From: Metarhizium brunneum
Taxonomy: Eukaryota > Ascomycota > Sordariomycetes > Hypocreales > Clavicipitaceae
Assembly: GCF_013426205.1 (NCBI RefSeq)
Contig: NC_089426.1
Location: forward strand, 1,178,001-1,242,000
Length of the DNA: 64,000 nucleotides
Direction: 5' to 3'
Part shown: in pieces, positions 21,966 to 35,071 of the stretch
How positions within the stretch are numbered: the first letter of the stretch is position 1
How the letters are laid out: the number at the start of each line of letters is the position of its first letter
The notes under the pieces: generated by a model
Seen by the model: the letters and a program-made list of their open reading frames with translations, nothing else
The model's database searches: none
Told to the model about the DNA's origin: nothing
Made by a program: the position numbers and the translations under genes

Positions 21966-22316
21966 TTATGCTGGCATTATACTAAGAGCTGGCACTGTAC
22001 CATAACTTATATGGTGCCCACAGCGTACTAATTTTTGGTACGGTAATAGCATTCTAGCTAGCCCTACTACTGACTCCTCGGTACTACTGAAGCTTTCGCC
22101 AAACTCCTGGAACAATTTGCGCTGACAATAAATCAATGTACCCTGGCAGCCTTCAGTGTTCCATTTGTATGCGTCACCCCAAAACGTCCCACTCCCACAT
22201 AATGCCATATTCGTTTTCTTGCCAGGCTGCTTGAACGGCTTCAGCGTTTCCTGTCGTGCCCCAAGAGGCCCAGCAAGAGCAAGGCCTGCGAAGGCTGACA
22301 CAAGTGCTAGTTGCAT
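21966..22316 (-). CDS. Small secreted hypothetical protein
   Basis: An ORF of 116 residues from ATG at 22316 begins with a typical signal peptide (MQLALVSAFAGLALAGPLGA). The mature part has only four Cys and no motif I recognise. Upstream in-frame codons reach 22412, but the signal peptide fixes the start at 22316. The last third is less protein-like and overlaps the GGCACC-rich repeat patch, so the true 3' end may be an unrecognised intron or a repeat-derived read-through. Isolated gene in repeat-rich surroundings. Confidence 0.5.
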   Translation of the reverse strand: MQLALVSAFAGLALAGPLGARQETLKPFKQPGKKTNMALCGSGTFWGDAYKWNTEGCQGTLIYCQRKLFQEFGESFSSTEESVVGLARMLLPYQKLVRCGHHISYGTVPALSIMPA

Positions 22317-23407
22317 TGTATGAATTACGATGGCAATTCTTCGAGCTGAGAGCGGACGGGATGAATCTAGCCTCAGAGGGTAGGAAATAAAACAAAATTC
22401 GGTTCTTATCATATCACAGCCTAAGTAAGTGAATGTAAGTCTGATGAGACCCGTAGCATGGCGTATTTATACCTACTAGCCTAGAGCATATCTTTCTCCA
22501 ACGATTCCTTTCGACCAAGTAGACCGCCTTACTTTCACTATTAGCATGGCTCTGCTACTAGCTTGCAATAATTGAAAGTGCAGGTTGAAATTGGGTCCTA
22601 TGAATCAGTTCATTCCCCACATCTCTGACATGCCGTTTGACTCGACTACCCAGCGAATACTAGTATACACTATTCATTCCCATTGCCTTAGTTCAGATGG
22701 CTTTTCTGACGTGACCCATGGCAGCCCCTGCAAGTACAGAATAATCACAAGGAATTGGGGGTACGGCACGTCGAGTAAGATATGTTGTGCTATTCCAGCA
22801 GCACCCCCACGCAAATCCACAAGGCGTCACTTCCAGTGACGCGGCCATATTTACAATCTCCCAAGCTCGAGTTCCTAGTCGGTGAGAAGGAAGCTCACTG
22901 GGCCTCGCAACAGCCGGACAGAGAAAGCAGGGCCACATACCTGCGCTTTGATTAGGTTTAAGGTTTAGGTGAGTCATGTACAATACCTGATAGCGTCAGT
23001 GTGAAAGGCCTCTAGTGAGTGATTCAACTAACTAGTCCCTATGCTGTTTACTATCAAGAGGAAGAAGAAAAGAAAGTCTACACACTTTGTGGCATAATAA
23101 TAGCGCCTTATATCTTCCCTATACGCCTCAACAGAAGGTTCTAGAGTCAACCCGCTGGGGGAATTTGGTCGCTGTATTATTTACAGTAATATACTTGGTG
23201 ATACTACAACGATTATACTGCGAAATACACGAGGCTATCAGAAAGATTTAACTCTTAAACTAATTTACTTCTTATATTCCTATTCTACGGAATACTTAAG
23301 TTATAAAGTATTAAAATAATAAAGTATTTTACCGGCTCCCTGTTTTAACTCGTGGGTGCTACTTACTCTCCTCCTCTCGTTTTCGGTACCTCGGCTCTTC
23401 AAACTAT
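22317..23407. other. Intergenic, nothing recognised
   Basis: Short ORFs at 22.58-22.98 kb show no motif. Positions 23,190-23,340 are AT-rich. Confidence 0.4.
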
Positions 23408-23412
23408 ACTTC

Positions 23413-23662
23413 TGTGACAAGGGTTCAATATAAAGGCTTAGAGCAAAAAGAGCTTAATTTAATAATAATCTCGTAGAATATTAAAGGTCCTAAATTACTA
23501 AGAGAAAAAAAAGGAAAAGTAATTACTTTATATATATAAAAGAAATACCTAGGCTTAATATTTTTACCTAGGTATATATTCTAACTGTGTAACTAATAAG
23601 TCTTATATCAGCGAAGCCCTTTTATTGGGCTTCCCGATCTGTTGGGCCTTTTCCGTGTAACA
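23413..23662 (+). mobile_element. Family-A LTR, RIP-mutated, with imperfect target duplication
   Basis: Starts TGTGACAAGGGTTC and ends TTTTCCGTGTAACA. Flanks are ACTTC (23408-23412) and GCTTC (23663-23667), a 5-bp duplication with one G/A difference. Compared with other family-A copies the interior has many C-to-T and G-to-A changes, and length (250 bp) is increased by an AT-rich internal stretch. Confidence 0.7.
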
Positions 23663-26235
23663 GCTTCTTACAGTAGTCTATCATAAAAGTCATGGTGCTG
23701 CAGCCGATTGTATTCCCTGGATAATAATACAACTCTCGGTTGATAATTCTCGTGACGCCTGGACCTGGTTTGCCGGTAACCTTTTAGCCTGGGTTCCCAG
23801 TTCTTCCACGAACATTCCCGCCAGGTCTTTTGATCCTGATCAGCCCAAGGCGCTCCAGAAAGGTGCGCGTCCACTAACGTCTAGCCCCTGCAGTGGACTT
23901 TTGCCCGACAATTTCAGCGCAGTTTCAATTCGCGAGGTCTCACCCGGAGATATCCCGGAGATGCCTTTTCTGTCTCCGTAAAATACGCCTCCGTGCAATA
24001 TACGCACGAATGCTGGCACAGCTGCTTGATTTGGCTGACAAAGCTCGGCAATATTTCCGACATGCCCATGACGTGACCAGGTTCGAGAAGGGTACGAGAA
24101 TGAGCTCGTCTGACTACCCGAACATCGGGGGCGTGGCACGAGTAGCATCTATTCAGTTTCAGCGGACAAGCATCTGGTCGTTCAGCTTACCATTCAAGGC
24201 GTCGAAAACAAACATGAAGTAATCTCCTCAGACACTCGCCGCCCGAACCGTCCTCACAGGCTGAAACCCTGCATCGCACTACACGCGCACAAGAGGAGCC
24301 TGCTCCATCTTTGTAGGGTGGGCATCATGATTCACCGGACGGCCGCGTCACCAGTTGGATTTGCCAAGGTTGTCGTATAACAAGGGGAAATCACGTCACG
24401 TCTCTATGTGCATAACGCCATATCCCTTGTATTCATATCATCCTTGGAAGATTGTCTGTCCAATTTGGCTCCTGCAAGGAACAAGCCGACCTTTGGCGAG
24501 GCTCCCGCTCAACTGAAAATGCGACGCAGTCATGTCAGGCGGATTTATTGGCTCGCATAACATTCCGACCACTCGACCTGTTCGAGTCCCCACGTGAAAC
24601 TGACACGACCTACGGCGAGGTCTGCCCTGGAAGATGAAAAACTGGAGACGCATGGTACTTTGTCAGAATTGCTGACGATCTTATGAAGCAACATTAGTAT
24701 CCGTGTGCGTGGATCAAGGAGAGAAAAAAAGCATCTCCGGAGCATTTCCGGGAGTCCCGCATATTAGAACTGCCACGTTACGGAGAAGTTCTTATGGGCT
24801 AGTATTAGAAGTGATGTGGATACTGTCACAAAAGGACCCACGCCAAAATTTTATATATTGTTAGATTTCACGATATCCCACTTAAATTACTACCAGGGTT
24901 AGGTTTGTTATTAAGGTCAAAAATTAATTATTATCTTTATTAATACTTATATTTTTTATATATCCTTATTAGGCGGGGAAACTTTATCTCCCCTGCTAAG
25001 TTGCACCGCTACACGCTACTATTATTATAGCTGAACTCTGCATTTTAGTGTTAAATTGGCGCTGGGGAGTAAATTGACGAGGTCTAGTAGAGTAATAAAA
25101 ACAAACCCTGCCTATTGCAATAGATATTATGGCTGAGGTAAATATCAAGAGTTGGGCTACAGCCCAACCCCGCTTCCAGAAAAAAACACAGAATAACACA
25201 ACAATAAATTAATACGATTATAAATCGATTATTATATAACCTATCGTGAATCTGAATAACCCCGGTGTATCTAACATTTTAGCGCCGTTTTAATTGCACA
25301 CTCTCCCGCTAATTTATCACAAATAACAGTTATAGTTCAAACCCCTACAAAACTACGAAAAAATAGGCCAAAATAGATAAAATGTTAACTAACTATACTC
25401 AAGAAAAACATAGTGGTATCTAATTTTAGCCCCGGTATATAATACAAAGATATAGATAATCGCTTGTAAGCAGAGTAATAGTATCTGGATCTAGTATTAT
25501 TCCTCTCGGCCTCTTTGAGGAGAAATGTAACGGTCCAAGCAAGTATATTAATAAGTAGCTAGGCAACTACTACGAGTATCCAAAGCTAAAAAAGAAAGAG
25601 AAGAAAGAACAAGAAAAGAAGAGCTCAAAAAGCTCTTGAGCTCGCCGCTGCTAATCTTACTTGTTATTAGGTTCTACTATTTGCAGCTTGTCGATAGGAG
25701 GCCAGAGCGCAGCTGAGCTATTCTCGGGCCTTCTAGTAGGCAAACTGCGACTACAGCATCACAACTATAGCCGGTTTTTGGCTGTTTTAATAGCCGTAAT
25801 ATATAGATTTATACTTAATAAACATAAAAAAAATATTTAATTACCCTGAAATTATCGTGTGCGTGCATCTTTGTTGGGAAACTTCGACCGTCAAAAGACA
25901 GGCGTAGGGTAGAGCAAAGCATGACAATTTCCTATGCCGGGTTAGTGTAGCGTGGCAATTTCCTAATTAAGTTAGCGCATCCCAAGAACCCTAACCCACC
26001 CAGTCTGCACTTTATCCAAGTCAGGGGTAAATCTTGCCAAGTAGCCACAATGCGTTTCTGGTTTGTGGACGATTGAAAAAAGGATTCCGGTGTGCAACAT
26101 CAACGTCGTCAACAGGCAAGACGAAAACGATTATACTGGCAGCGTTTAAAGGCGAAACAAAGCGTTGGCATTACTGAAGATCAACATACAACTACGTCAG
26201 AGGGTGTCAATATTGCGACACGCAATAGGCAGACC
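23663..26235. other. Intergenic; one weak coding-like stretch, then AT-rich
   Basis: Reverse-strand text at 23,840-24,150 and adjoining frames has some protein-like character but is broken by stops and unrecognised. Positions 24,840-25,860 are AT-rich, repeat-like. A 60-codon ORF at 26,092 runs into the element that follows. Confidence 0.4.
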
Positions 26236-26243
26236 TATTATGA
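26236..26243. repeat. Left 8-bp target duplication TATTATGA
   Basis: Direct repeat of 26862-26869, bordering the 618-bp element with inverted ends. Confidence 0.7.
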
Positions 26244-26861
26244 CGAGTCCGTCTATTCGCCGCTATATATATAAGCGCTATAACCTATATTACTCTATAA
26301 GATAATACACATATATCTAGGCTACCACACCCTTTTATGTAAGTTTTGTGTAATTAAGTAGAAATCGTGATATTTACTTATAAATTAAAGGCTTAAATTA
26401 AAGGCTGAAATTAAAGGCTAAAATTAAAGGCCTAAAATAAAGGTTAAAATTAAAGATTAAAATTAAAGGCCTAAATTAAAGGTCTAAATTAAAGGCCTAA
26501 ATTAAAGGCCTAAATTAAAGGTTAAAGTTAAAGGTTAAAGTTAAAGGTTAAAGTTAAAGGTTAAAATTAAAAGTTAAAGTTAAAGGTTAAAATTAAAGGC
26601 CTAAATTAAAGGTCTAAATTAAAGGCCTAAATTAAAAGCCTAAATTAAAAGTCTAAATTAAAGGCCTAAATTAAAGGCCTAAATTAAAGGTTAAAATTAA
26701 AGGTTAAAATTAAAGGTTATTAGGCGTATAAAGGAAAATAACATATTTTTATTTTTTTATATATAAAATATACTAAAAGATATAAGTTATAAAGTTCTTA
26801 ACCCTATTAGGTTAGTTGTATGCATATAGCGCTCATGTATACAGCGGCGAATAGACGGACT
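26244..26861. mobile_element. Non-autonomous inverted-repeat element (MITE-like), 8-bp duplication
   Basis: The left end reads CGAGTCCGTCTATTCGCCGC and continues TATATATATAAGCGCTATA; the right end is its inverted match, ending GCGGCGAATAGACGGACT. The inverted ends are near 40 bp, with small gaps. Identical octamers TATTATGA directly flank the element. An 8-bp duplication is characteristic of hAT-superfamily insertion, among others; two extra bases (CG) at the left tip are unexplained. There is no coding capacity; the interior is a 13-bp minisatellite. Outside the element the left ORF reads on in frame if the insertion and one duplication copy are ignored. Confidence 0.65.
26382..26720 (+). 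repeat. 13-bp minisatellite, about 25 copies
   Basis: Uninterrupted array of a 13-bp unit, AAATTAAAGGCCT, with variants AAAGTTAAAGGTT and AAATTAAAGGTCT in blocks. The blocks of like variants show that the array grew by local duplication. It lies wholly inside the inverted-repeat element. Confidence 0.9.
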
Positions 26862-26869
26862 TATTATGA
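26862..26869. repeat. Right 8-bp target duplication TATTATGA
   Basis: Exact direct copy of 26236-26243. Confidence 0.7.
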
Positions 26870-27282
26870 TAACACGCCGGCCGAATCTGGGGAGTGCAGC
26901 GGGCATGATATCTCTGCTGAGGATTGACATGTTTGCCGACCATGGGGATGCCGATGCCAGCGAAAATTGTACCGTCCAAGATCTCTGCCCAGAAGATATT
27001 CACAGTTCGCTACTGCTGTTTTATCAAGTCCTAACTGACCTGCCAAGGCGGCGGTAGGGAGAGAGTTGACGGAACCCACTGAACAGATATTATGACCTGT
27101 CCTTCTAGATAATACCTGTCAGAGTGTGTCCCTGGTACATCCTCTACTATTGCTAAGCCCCTGACGCGGGAACGTTACCTCTTAGCTTTTAGTCGCAACT
27201 ACCAGACGTGGCCTCCAATACATCTGATAGTGCAGCAATGTCATTTGTCCCTCAGGACAGCTCCTGCGGCGCAGTAGCCATA
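26870..27282. other. Spacer between two mobile elements
   Basis: Normal composition with short unrecognised ORFs on both strands. Confidence 0.4.
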
Positions 27283-27287
27283 ATATT

Positions 27288-27733
27288 TGTAACGGCTAAG
27301 GTTCCCAAGGGATAAACTAGTTGTAGTTTATATTAGTAGAACAACTAAAGTAATTAATCTAAGTAGTTAGTTATTATATTAATAATAAGTTATAAATTAT
27401 AACTAAGTAATTAGAGTTAAAAAGTTATAAGTAAAGCTTATTTAATATAATAATTTATATTAAAAGCTAAGAAGCTAAAATTTATTTATAAAATAAATTT
27501 AAGAGTTTTTATATATTATAATATTTACTTATTATTTATTAAAGTTTTAATAAATTATAATTATATATATATTATTAGTTTATTTAAAGTTTATTAAATA
27601 GTTAATAAACTCTTTCTTATTAATAGCTTATTTTAATTATTAATTTATTACTTATTATACTTATATTATTTTATAGCTTATATAGCCGGCTTAACTTATA
27701 ACTTATATTATAGCTTATAATTAGGTTATAATA
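27288..27733 (+). repeat. 5' LTR of the RIP-mutated retrotransposon
   Basis: Starts TGTAACGGCTAAGGTTCCC, with the outer 40-50 bases nearly unmutated, and becomes progressively A/T-only inward. Ends GGTTATAATA, equivalent to GGGTCGTAATA in the 3' copy. Confidence 0.85.
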
Positions 27734-30700
27734 TAATATCCCCTTTTTTATAGTTTTACTTTTAAGACCTAAGCTTTATTTTATAAATAATCTTATTTAC
27801 TCTTTTTTTTATTAGTTATAAATATTTTATTTTTTTATAATATTTTTTTTTATTATATTTAATTATATAAAAAAACCTAAAAAATTTTATTTTATTATTA
27901 ATTATATTATAATTATTACTTTTATTTATAAATAAGGTTTTAAAGTATTACTTTATAATTATTATTTTAAAAAAAAAAGTTTTTATTAAATTATTAAAAG
28001 TATTAATTATTATACTTTTTATTATTTTTTAGGTTATTTTTATAATAATTTTTATACTTTTATAATAAATTATATATATAAGATTTTCTTATTATAATAT
28101 ATATTACTAATATATTCTAGTAAATTATATTATTAAGAAATTTTATTAGCTTAAAAAAAAGAAAAAATTAATAAAAAAACTATTAATTAAAAGGTATTAT
28201 AAAGCTTAATTAAAAATAAATAAGGCTTTAAATTATTTAATATATTTTTAGTATATATATTATTATTTATATAAGAAAAATCTAAAAATAACTTATTATA
28301 ACTTTACTTTTTTAAAGAAAATAAAAAATATAAATTAAAAAAAAAAGAAAAAAAAAAGCTTAAAAGTATAAATTAAAGTAAATTTAATAATAAAAGTTTA
28401 AGGCTATTTAAAATACTTAAAACTAAGGTACCTTTAATATTTTAGACTAAAGCGCTTTACTTAATATTAAATTATAAGCTATTAGTAATATTATTATAAT
28501 AAGTATTAGTAATTTTTTAGGTATTTTATAAGTTTTTATATATTTTTCTTATTTTTATAGTTTTTTTATTTAATAAAATATTAATATATTTTATTTTTTA
28601 TTTTTATATTTAGAATTTATTTTATTTTATATTTTATTTTATTTATAACTTTAATATTTTTTTTTATTAATATATTATTTAATACTTTTTTAAGAAGTAA
28701 AATATATATTATAAAATAATTTCTTATAATTTTTAATAATAAAAGTTTATAATTATTTATTAATATTTATTTTTTAATAATAAATAATCTTAATTTTTTA
28801 TAATTTAATTTATTACTTAATTATATTATTTTAATATTTTATTAAAGTAAGTAAATTATATTTTTTTTCTTAAAAATTAATTTTTTTAATTTTTTATAAT
28901 TATAATATTATATTATTTTATTTTATATAAATTTTAATTTATATTATATTTTTTTATATAATTTTTTTAATTTATTTATTTATAATATTACTTATTTTAT
29001 TTATAATTTTTTATATTATATTTAAAATACTTTAAGATTAAATTTATAATTAATATAAACTAATATTTACTTTATTAATTTTAATATTAAGTTATTATAA
29101 GCTAATTATATTATAAATAATTATTTAACTTAATTATTTTATTAATAATTAATATAATATTATAAATATTATTTAAGTATTTAATTTAATTTTTTTATTT
29201 ATTTATTTATTTATAAATAATATATAATACTTAACTTATAATTTATTTTAAGTTATATTATAAATACTTATTAAAATTTAAAGGTAAATATACTTTTTTT
29301 ATTTAATATAATTTCCTTTAATAGCTTATAATTACTTATTATTATTTATAAAAATATATATATAAGTTTTTTTATATTATTTACTTTTTTATATAATAAA
29401 AAGTATTTATATTTTATAAGTTTATTTATAATTATAAATATATTATTATATTTTATATTAATTATTAGTTTTTTTAATATTAGTAGCTTTATAATATAAT
29501 TAAAAGCTATTAATTTTTATAATTATATTAATACTAATAATAGTTATAATTTTTTATATAGCTTATATTATAAAGCTTTACTTTTTTTATATTATATATA
29601 TTTATTAATAATCTTTTTAATTATCTTTTTAATTTTTAAAAAATTATATTATTATTATATTTTATTTAATATTTTATAAATTTCTTAATATTTATAAACT
29701 AAATATTTATATATTTTTTTAATATATTTTTCTTATAATTTTAAAGGTATTTAAGTTTTTTTATAATATTTTAAAATAATTCTAGGTTTTATAAAATATT
29801 TTTTTAGCATATTTATAAACCTAACTTTTTTTTTTATTTATTATTAGATTTTCTTATATACTAGATTTTTATTTTATACTTTTAGTATAATATTTAATTA
29901 TTTTTATTAAAAATTATTATTTATATTAATTTTAAGGAGTTATCTTATTATTATAAATACTTTTATATTATAATTACTTTTTTAACTTAAAATATTTACT
30001 TATTTATTTTTAAATTTTTTTTAATAAATAATTTTATAATTAAATTCTAAAAAATATTTAACTTATTAAATTTATTATTTATTTAATTATTATATTATTA
30101 TAAAATAAAAAATATTTTTATAATTAATATATACCTTAATTTTATATTTACTTTTTATAAAATAATATTTAAATTTCTTAAAAGTATTAATAATTACTAA
30201 GAATTTTTTATTATAAATAAAATAATTAAGTTTTACTTTATAAAGTTTTTTTAAGTAAAATATAATAAAATATAGTTTTTTATTATTATTTTTTTATTTA
30301 ATTTATACTTTTAAAGTAAAGTTTAATAAATTAGTTTTTAATTTTATTAAAGGTATATTATACTTTATTATTTTAATTTTATTATTTATTTTTTTTAATA
30401 AATTTATTTAAAAGTATTATAATTTTATTATAGCTTTTAATAAATTTTTTATAATAGTTTATAAAGCCTTTAAAGCTTTATATATTCTTAATATTTTTTA
30501 ATATTAATTAGTTTTTTATTACCTTAATTTTTATTTTTTTTATTTATATTTTATTTAATTATATTATATATTTTAAAAAGTTTACTTTTTATATATAAAA
30601 CTTATATTTTATTAATTTAAGTAATAGTTTAATATTTTATAGTATTTTTAATATTATATATATATATATTTTATAGTTTTTTAGGGTTTTTAAGAAAATT

Positions 30701-33700
30701 AATATATTATTAAAATATATTATTATAAAGTTATTTAAATATTTTTATAATATATTATTAATTATTTTTTAAAATATTATTAATATATTAATAAGTTTTA
30801 TTAATATTATTAAATATTTAAATAATTTAAATTTTATTTTAAAAGCTATTATTTATTTATAACTTTTTTTTATTTAAATTAAATTATATATTTTTTTTAG
30901 GTTTATTATAATAAATTAATTTATATTATATAATTAGTTTTATAATTCTAATATTAATAATAATAATATTTTATTTTTTATAATAATTATATTTAATTAT
31001 TAATAATTTATTATTAATTATAATTTTTTATTTTTTTTTAAAATAAATATAATTAAGTATTTAGTTTTTAATATTAATACTTTAATATAGCTTTTTATTA
31101 ATATTTTATTAATATATTTTTATAATATTTTAAGTTTTTTTATATTTAAATTATAAATTTTATAAAATATTATTAACTTTTTATTTATTAATTTAATTTT
31201 ATAATTTTATTAATTATATTTAAATAATTTAATTTTTAATTTTTTTATAAATAATTTTTTATATTTTTAATATTTTTTAAAAATATTTTTAAGTTTTTTT
31301 TTTTTATTATTAGGCTTTTATTATTTTTATTATTTTTATTTTTATTTTTTTTTTTAAGTTTTTTATTTATATTTATAAGGTTTTTTCTTAAAATAATAAT
31401 AATTTTTTAGATTTTAGCTTTTATTTTTTTATTATTTATTATTATTTATATTTTAGTTTATAATATTATTAAAATTATTATAATAAATCTAATTATTTTT
31501 TTTTATACTTATTATTTTTATATTATTTATTTATTATTATTAATTTTTAAATAATTTACTTAAAAGTTTTTTTTTTTTAGAATTTTATTTATAAGTTAAG
31601 TTATAATAAAATTTTATTTTTTCTTTTAAATTTTATTAATTTTATTAACTTAAAGTTTTATTTTACTTTAATTAGCTTATTTTTTAGTTAATTAATAAGT
31701 TACTTTTTTATAATTATAAGTACTTTAATATTAAGTTATATTTTAATATATTTATAATATTAAGTTAAATTACTTTTAAATAACTTTAAATTTATACTTT
31801 AAGATAATTAGTTTTTTAATTAATAATTTTATTATTATAAGTAAAAAGTTTTTTTTTAATATTAATTAATTTATATAATATTTTTTTATATTTTTATAAT
31901 AATTAATAATAATTAATAACTTTAAGTAAAATATAATTACTTATTATATTATTATTTATAAGTATATAAATATAATATTTTATAATTTTAATATTTAATA
32001 TTATTTTATTATTTTATTTATTTTAAATTATATTAAAGGTTATTAATATTTTTTTTTTTATATTAGCTTATAGCTTTTTTATAAATAATATATTTTATTT
32101 TTTAAGTTTTTTAAAATAAATTTTTTTATAATTTATTATTTTATTTTTTAGTATTATTTTATAAATTTAATTTTATTTTATAAGTACTTAAAATAAAACT
32201 TATTATTAAATATTTAATATAAGTAATTATAAATTTAATTTTTTATTTTTTTATACTTTTTATATTTTAAGTTATTATAATTTATTATATATTTTTTATT
32301 ATATTTAAAGTTAAACTTTTATTTATAATATTATTTATTTAGCTTTTATTTATTATAATATATTAATTTTATAGTTTTTTTAGAATTTTTTTATTTAAAT
32401 ATATTTAATACTTATTATATTTATTTATATATTATTAATATTTTATATTATTACTTATATTATTTTTTAGCTTTATTTATTATATATTTTAAGTAATTTA
32501 ATAATAAGTATATTATATAATTTTTTATTTTATATTAAAATAATTTAAATAATAATTTTTTTTTATATATTAAAATTTTTTCTTTATATATATATTAATA
32601 TTATTACTTATTTTTTATATATATATATAATTAATATATATTTAATTTATATATATTTATAAGATTTATATAAGCTTAATATTTAATAAGTATATTTAAA
32701 TTAGATTTTAAAATTATTATTTAATTATTATTAATTATTTTTATTTTTTATTTTAAGAATTTTTATTTAAAGTATAATATTTTAATTAAATATTTTTTTA
32801 TTTTAATTAAAAATATATTTAATTATACTTTAATTATAAAATATACTTAATATATTATAAATATATATAATACTTATATTAATTATATATAGTTTTTATA
32901 TTTTAATAAGAGTTTAAGATTATTTTTTTTTTTTTTTTAGGTATTATAATATTAGGTTTCTTAATATTATAATAATATTTATTATAATAATAAAAATTAT
33001 AAAATATTTTTTTATTAATATAAGAAAATATTATTATATAGCTTATTTTTATTTAATTATTAGCTTTATTAGTATTTTTTTCTTATTTTATTTATTTTTA
33101 AATAATTTTAAAGTATTTAAAATTATATTATTATTATTAATATTTATTTTTTTTATTTTATTTTTTAGTTTATTAAAAAGGGTAAAAATTTATATATTTT
33201 ACTTTTTTTTATATTATTATTTCCTTTAAATTTTTTTTACTTTTACTTATTATTATATTTAATTAAAAATTTCTTAATATAAGTTTTTATTTAAATATTT
33301 TAATAATTTTAATTTATAAAATTCTTTTTATTTTATTATTATAAAAGTTTTTTTTTTATTAATTATTTATTTAGTTTTTTTTATATTAATTATTTAATTA
33401 CTTATAACTTATTTTTTATAAAGTTTATAATTATTTTTTTTAGTTTTTTTAGTTTTTTTAAAAACTATTTTTTTTTTATTTATTATTTATATAAATATAA
33501 TAGTTATTATTATAATAAAAAGTTTAATTAAGGTTTTTATATTTTATTTTTAATTTAATAACTTTATTTTTTTATTAATTAATAATATTAAGTTATTTTT
33601 TATTTTTTTTTAATATTAGCTTTTATTTTTTCTTAGATTTCTTATATTTATTAATAAAATATCCTAGTTTTTTATAATTATAGTATTTTTTTTTTATTAT

Positions 33701-34620
33701 TTTTTTTAATAATATTAAGCTTTATTTATTTAAAGTTAAAAGTATAATTATAAGTAATAAGTTTTTTTTACTTTTTTTTTTAGTTTACTTATTATTTTTT
33801 TTTTTTATAAAGTTTTAAGTTTTTTTTTCTTATTACTTTTATATATATTATTAATATTATTTATTATTAATTTAAATTATTATTATTATATAATTTAAAA
33901 AGTTATTTAATATATTTTTTTTATATAATTTATTTTTAATTTTTTCTTTTAATTCTTTAAAAAAAGCTAATATAAGTAGCTTATTTTCTTAGTTTAATAC
34001 TAAGATAACTTATTTAAAATATATTATATAATTTAATATAAATCCTTTTTATTTAAGTTAATTTATATAAATAATTATAATTTTTATTTTATTAATTAAT
34101 TTAAATATTTTTTTAATTATTTTTTTAAATTTTTTATAATTAATAAATATTTTTTTCATTTTATTTTTTTAATTATTTTTTATATTAATAAGATAATTTT
34201 ATATAATTAATTTAAATTATATAAATATAATATTTATTATATATTTTTTAATATATAATACTTTTACTTATATATTAATTAATTTATTTAAGTAGAATTA
34301 ATAGTATACTTTAAGCTAGATTAAGAATTTTTAAAGTATTTTTAGGTTATTATTATAAGGTTTTAATACTTTAAGCTTAATAATTTTTTTTAAGTCTTTT
34401 TATTTTAATATAAGTATTTAATATTTAAAGCTAAATTACTTAACTTATTAATATAATTATATAAGTTTAATTATAAGGTTTTAGGGTTTAAAGCTTTAAG
34501 GTTTTTAAAGTATTAATAATATAATTACCTTAAATAAAGTAAATATTATAAGTATTATTTTAATAATTATTAGATATTACTTAAGTAATATAATAATTAT
34601 TTAAATAAAAGCTTTTAATA

Positions 34621-35066
34621 TATAATAATTAAAATTTTTAAGAAATAAACTAATTATAATTTATATTAATAAAATAATTAAGGTAATTAATCTAAGTAAT
34701 TAATTATTATATTAATAATAAGTTATAAATTATAATTAAATAATTAAAATTAAAAAGTTATAAGTAAAACTTATTTAATATAATAATTTATATTAAAAGC
34801 TAAAAAACTAAAGTTTATTTATAAAATAAATTTAAGAGTTTTTATTTATTATAATATTTATTTATTATTTATTAAAGTTTTAATAAATTATAATTATATA
34901 TATATTATTAGTTTATTTAAAGTTTATTAAATAGTTAGTAAACTTTCCCCTATTAATAGCTTATTTTAACTATTAATCTATTACTTACTATGCCTGTACT
35001 ATCTTGTGGCTTATATAGCTGGCCTAACCTGCAACCTACGCTACAGCTTATAACTGGGTCGTAATA
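34621..35066 (+). repeat. 3' LTR of the RIP-mutated retrotransposon
   Basis: Same length as the 5' LTR. Its inner start is fully mutated (TATAATAATTAAAA) while its outer 130 bases keep many C and G residues, the mirror image of the 5' copy. Confidence 0.85.
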
Positions 35067-35071
35067 ATATT

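Larger units (their letters stand above)
27288..35066 (+). mobile_element. Complete LTR retrotransposon destroyed by RIP
   Basis: Two 446-bp direct repeats bound a 6,887-bp interior that is almost wholly A and T with no ORF of 60 codons. The first 39 bases of the 5' LTR align without gaps to the 3' LTR, and every difference is C-to-T or G-to-A. Exact 5-bp target duplications ATATT flank the element (27283-27287 and 35067-35071). LTR ends are TG and, in the 3' copy, TA where CA is expected. TAATATC after the 5' LTR could be a mutated TGGTATC primer-binding site. Gypsy and copia class cannot be told apart because no coding motif survives. Orientation is taken from LTR order only and is not certain. 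Confidence 0.88.

Noticed and set aside
25528..25560. TGTAACGG text resembling the start of the 446-bp LTR
   Set aside because: Similarity stops after about ten bases and no matching end was found.
26382..26720. 13-bp array as telomeric or centromeric repeat
   Set aside because: Unit is not TTAGGG, the array is only about 340 bp and it lies inside an inverted-repeat element.
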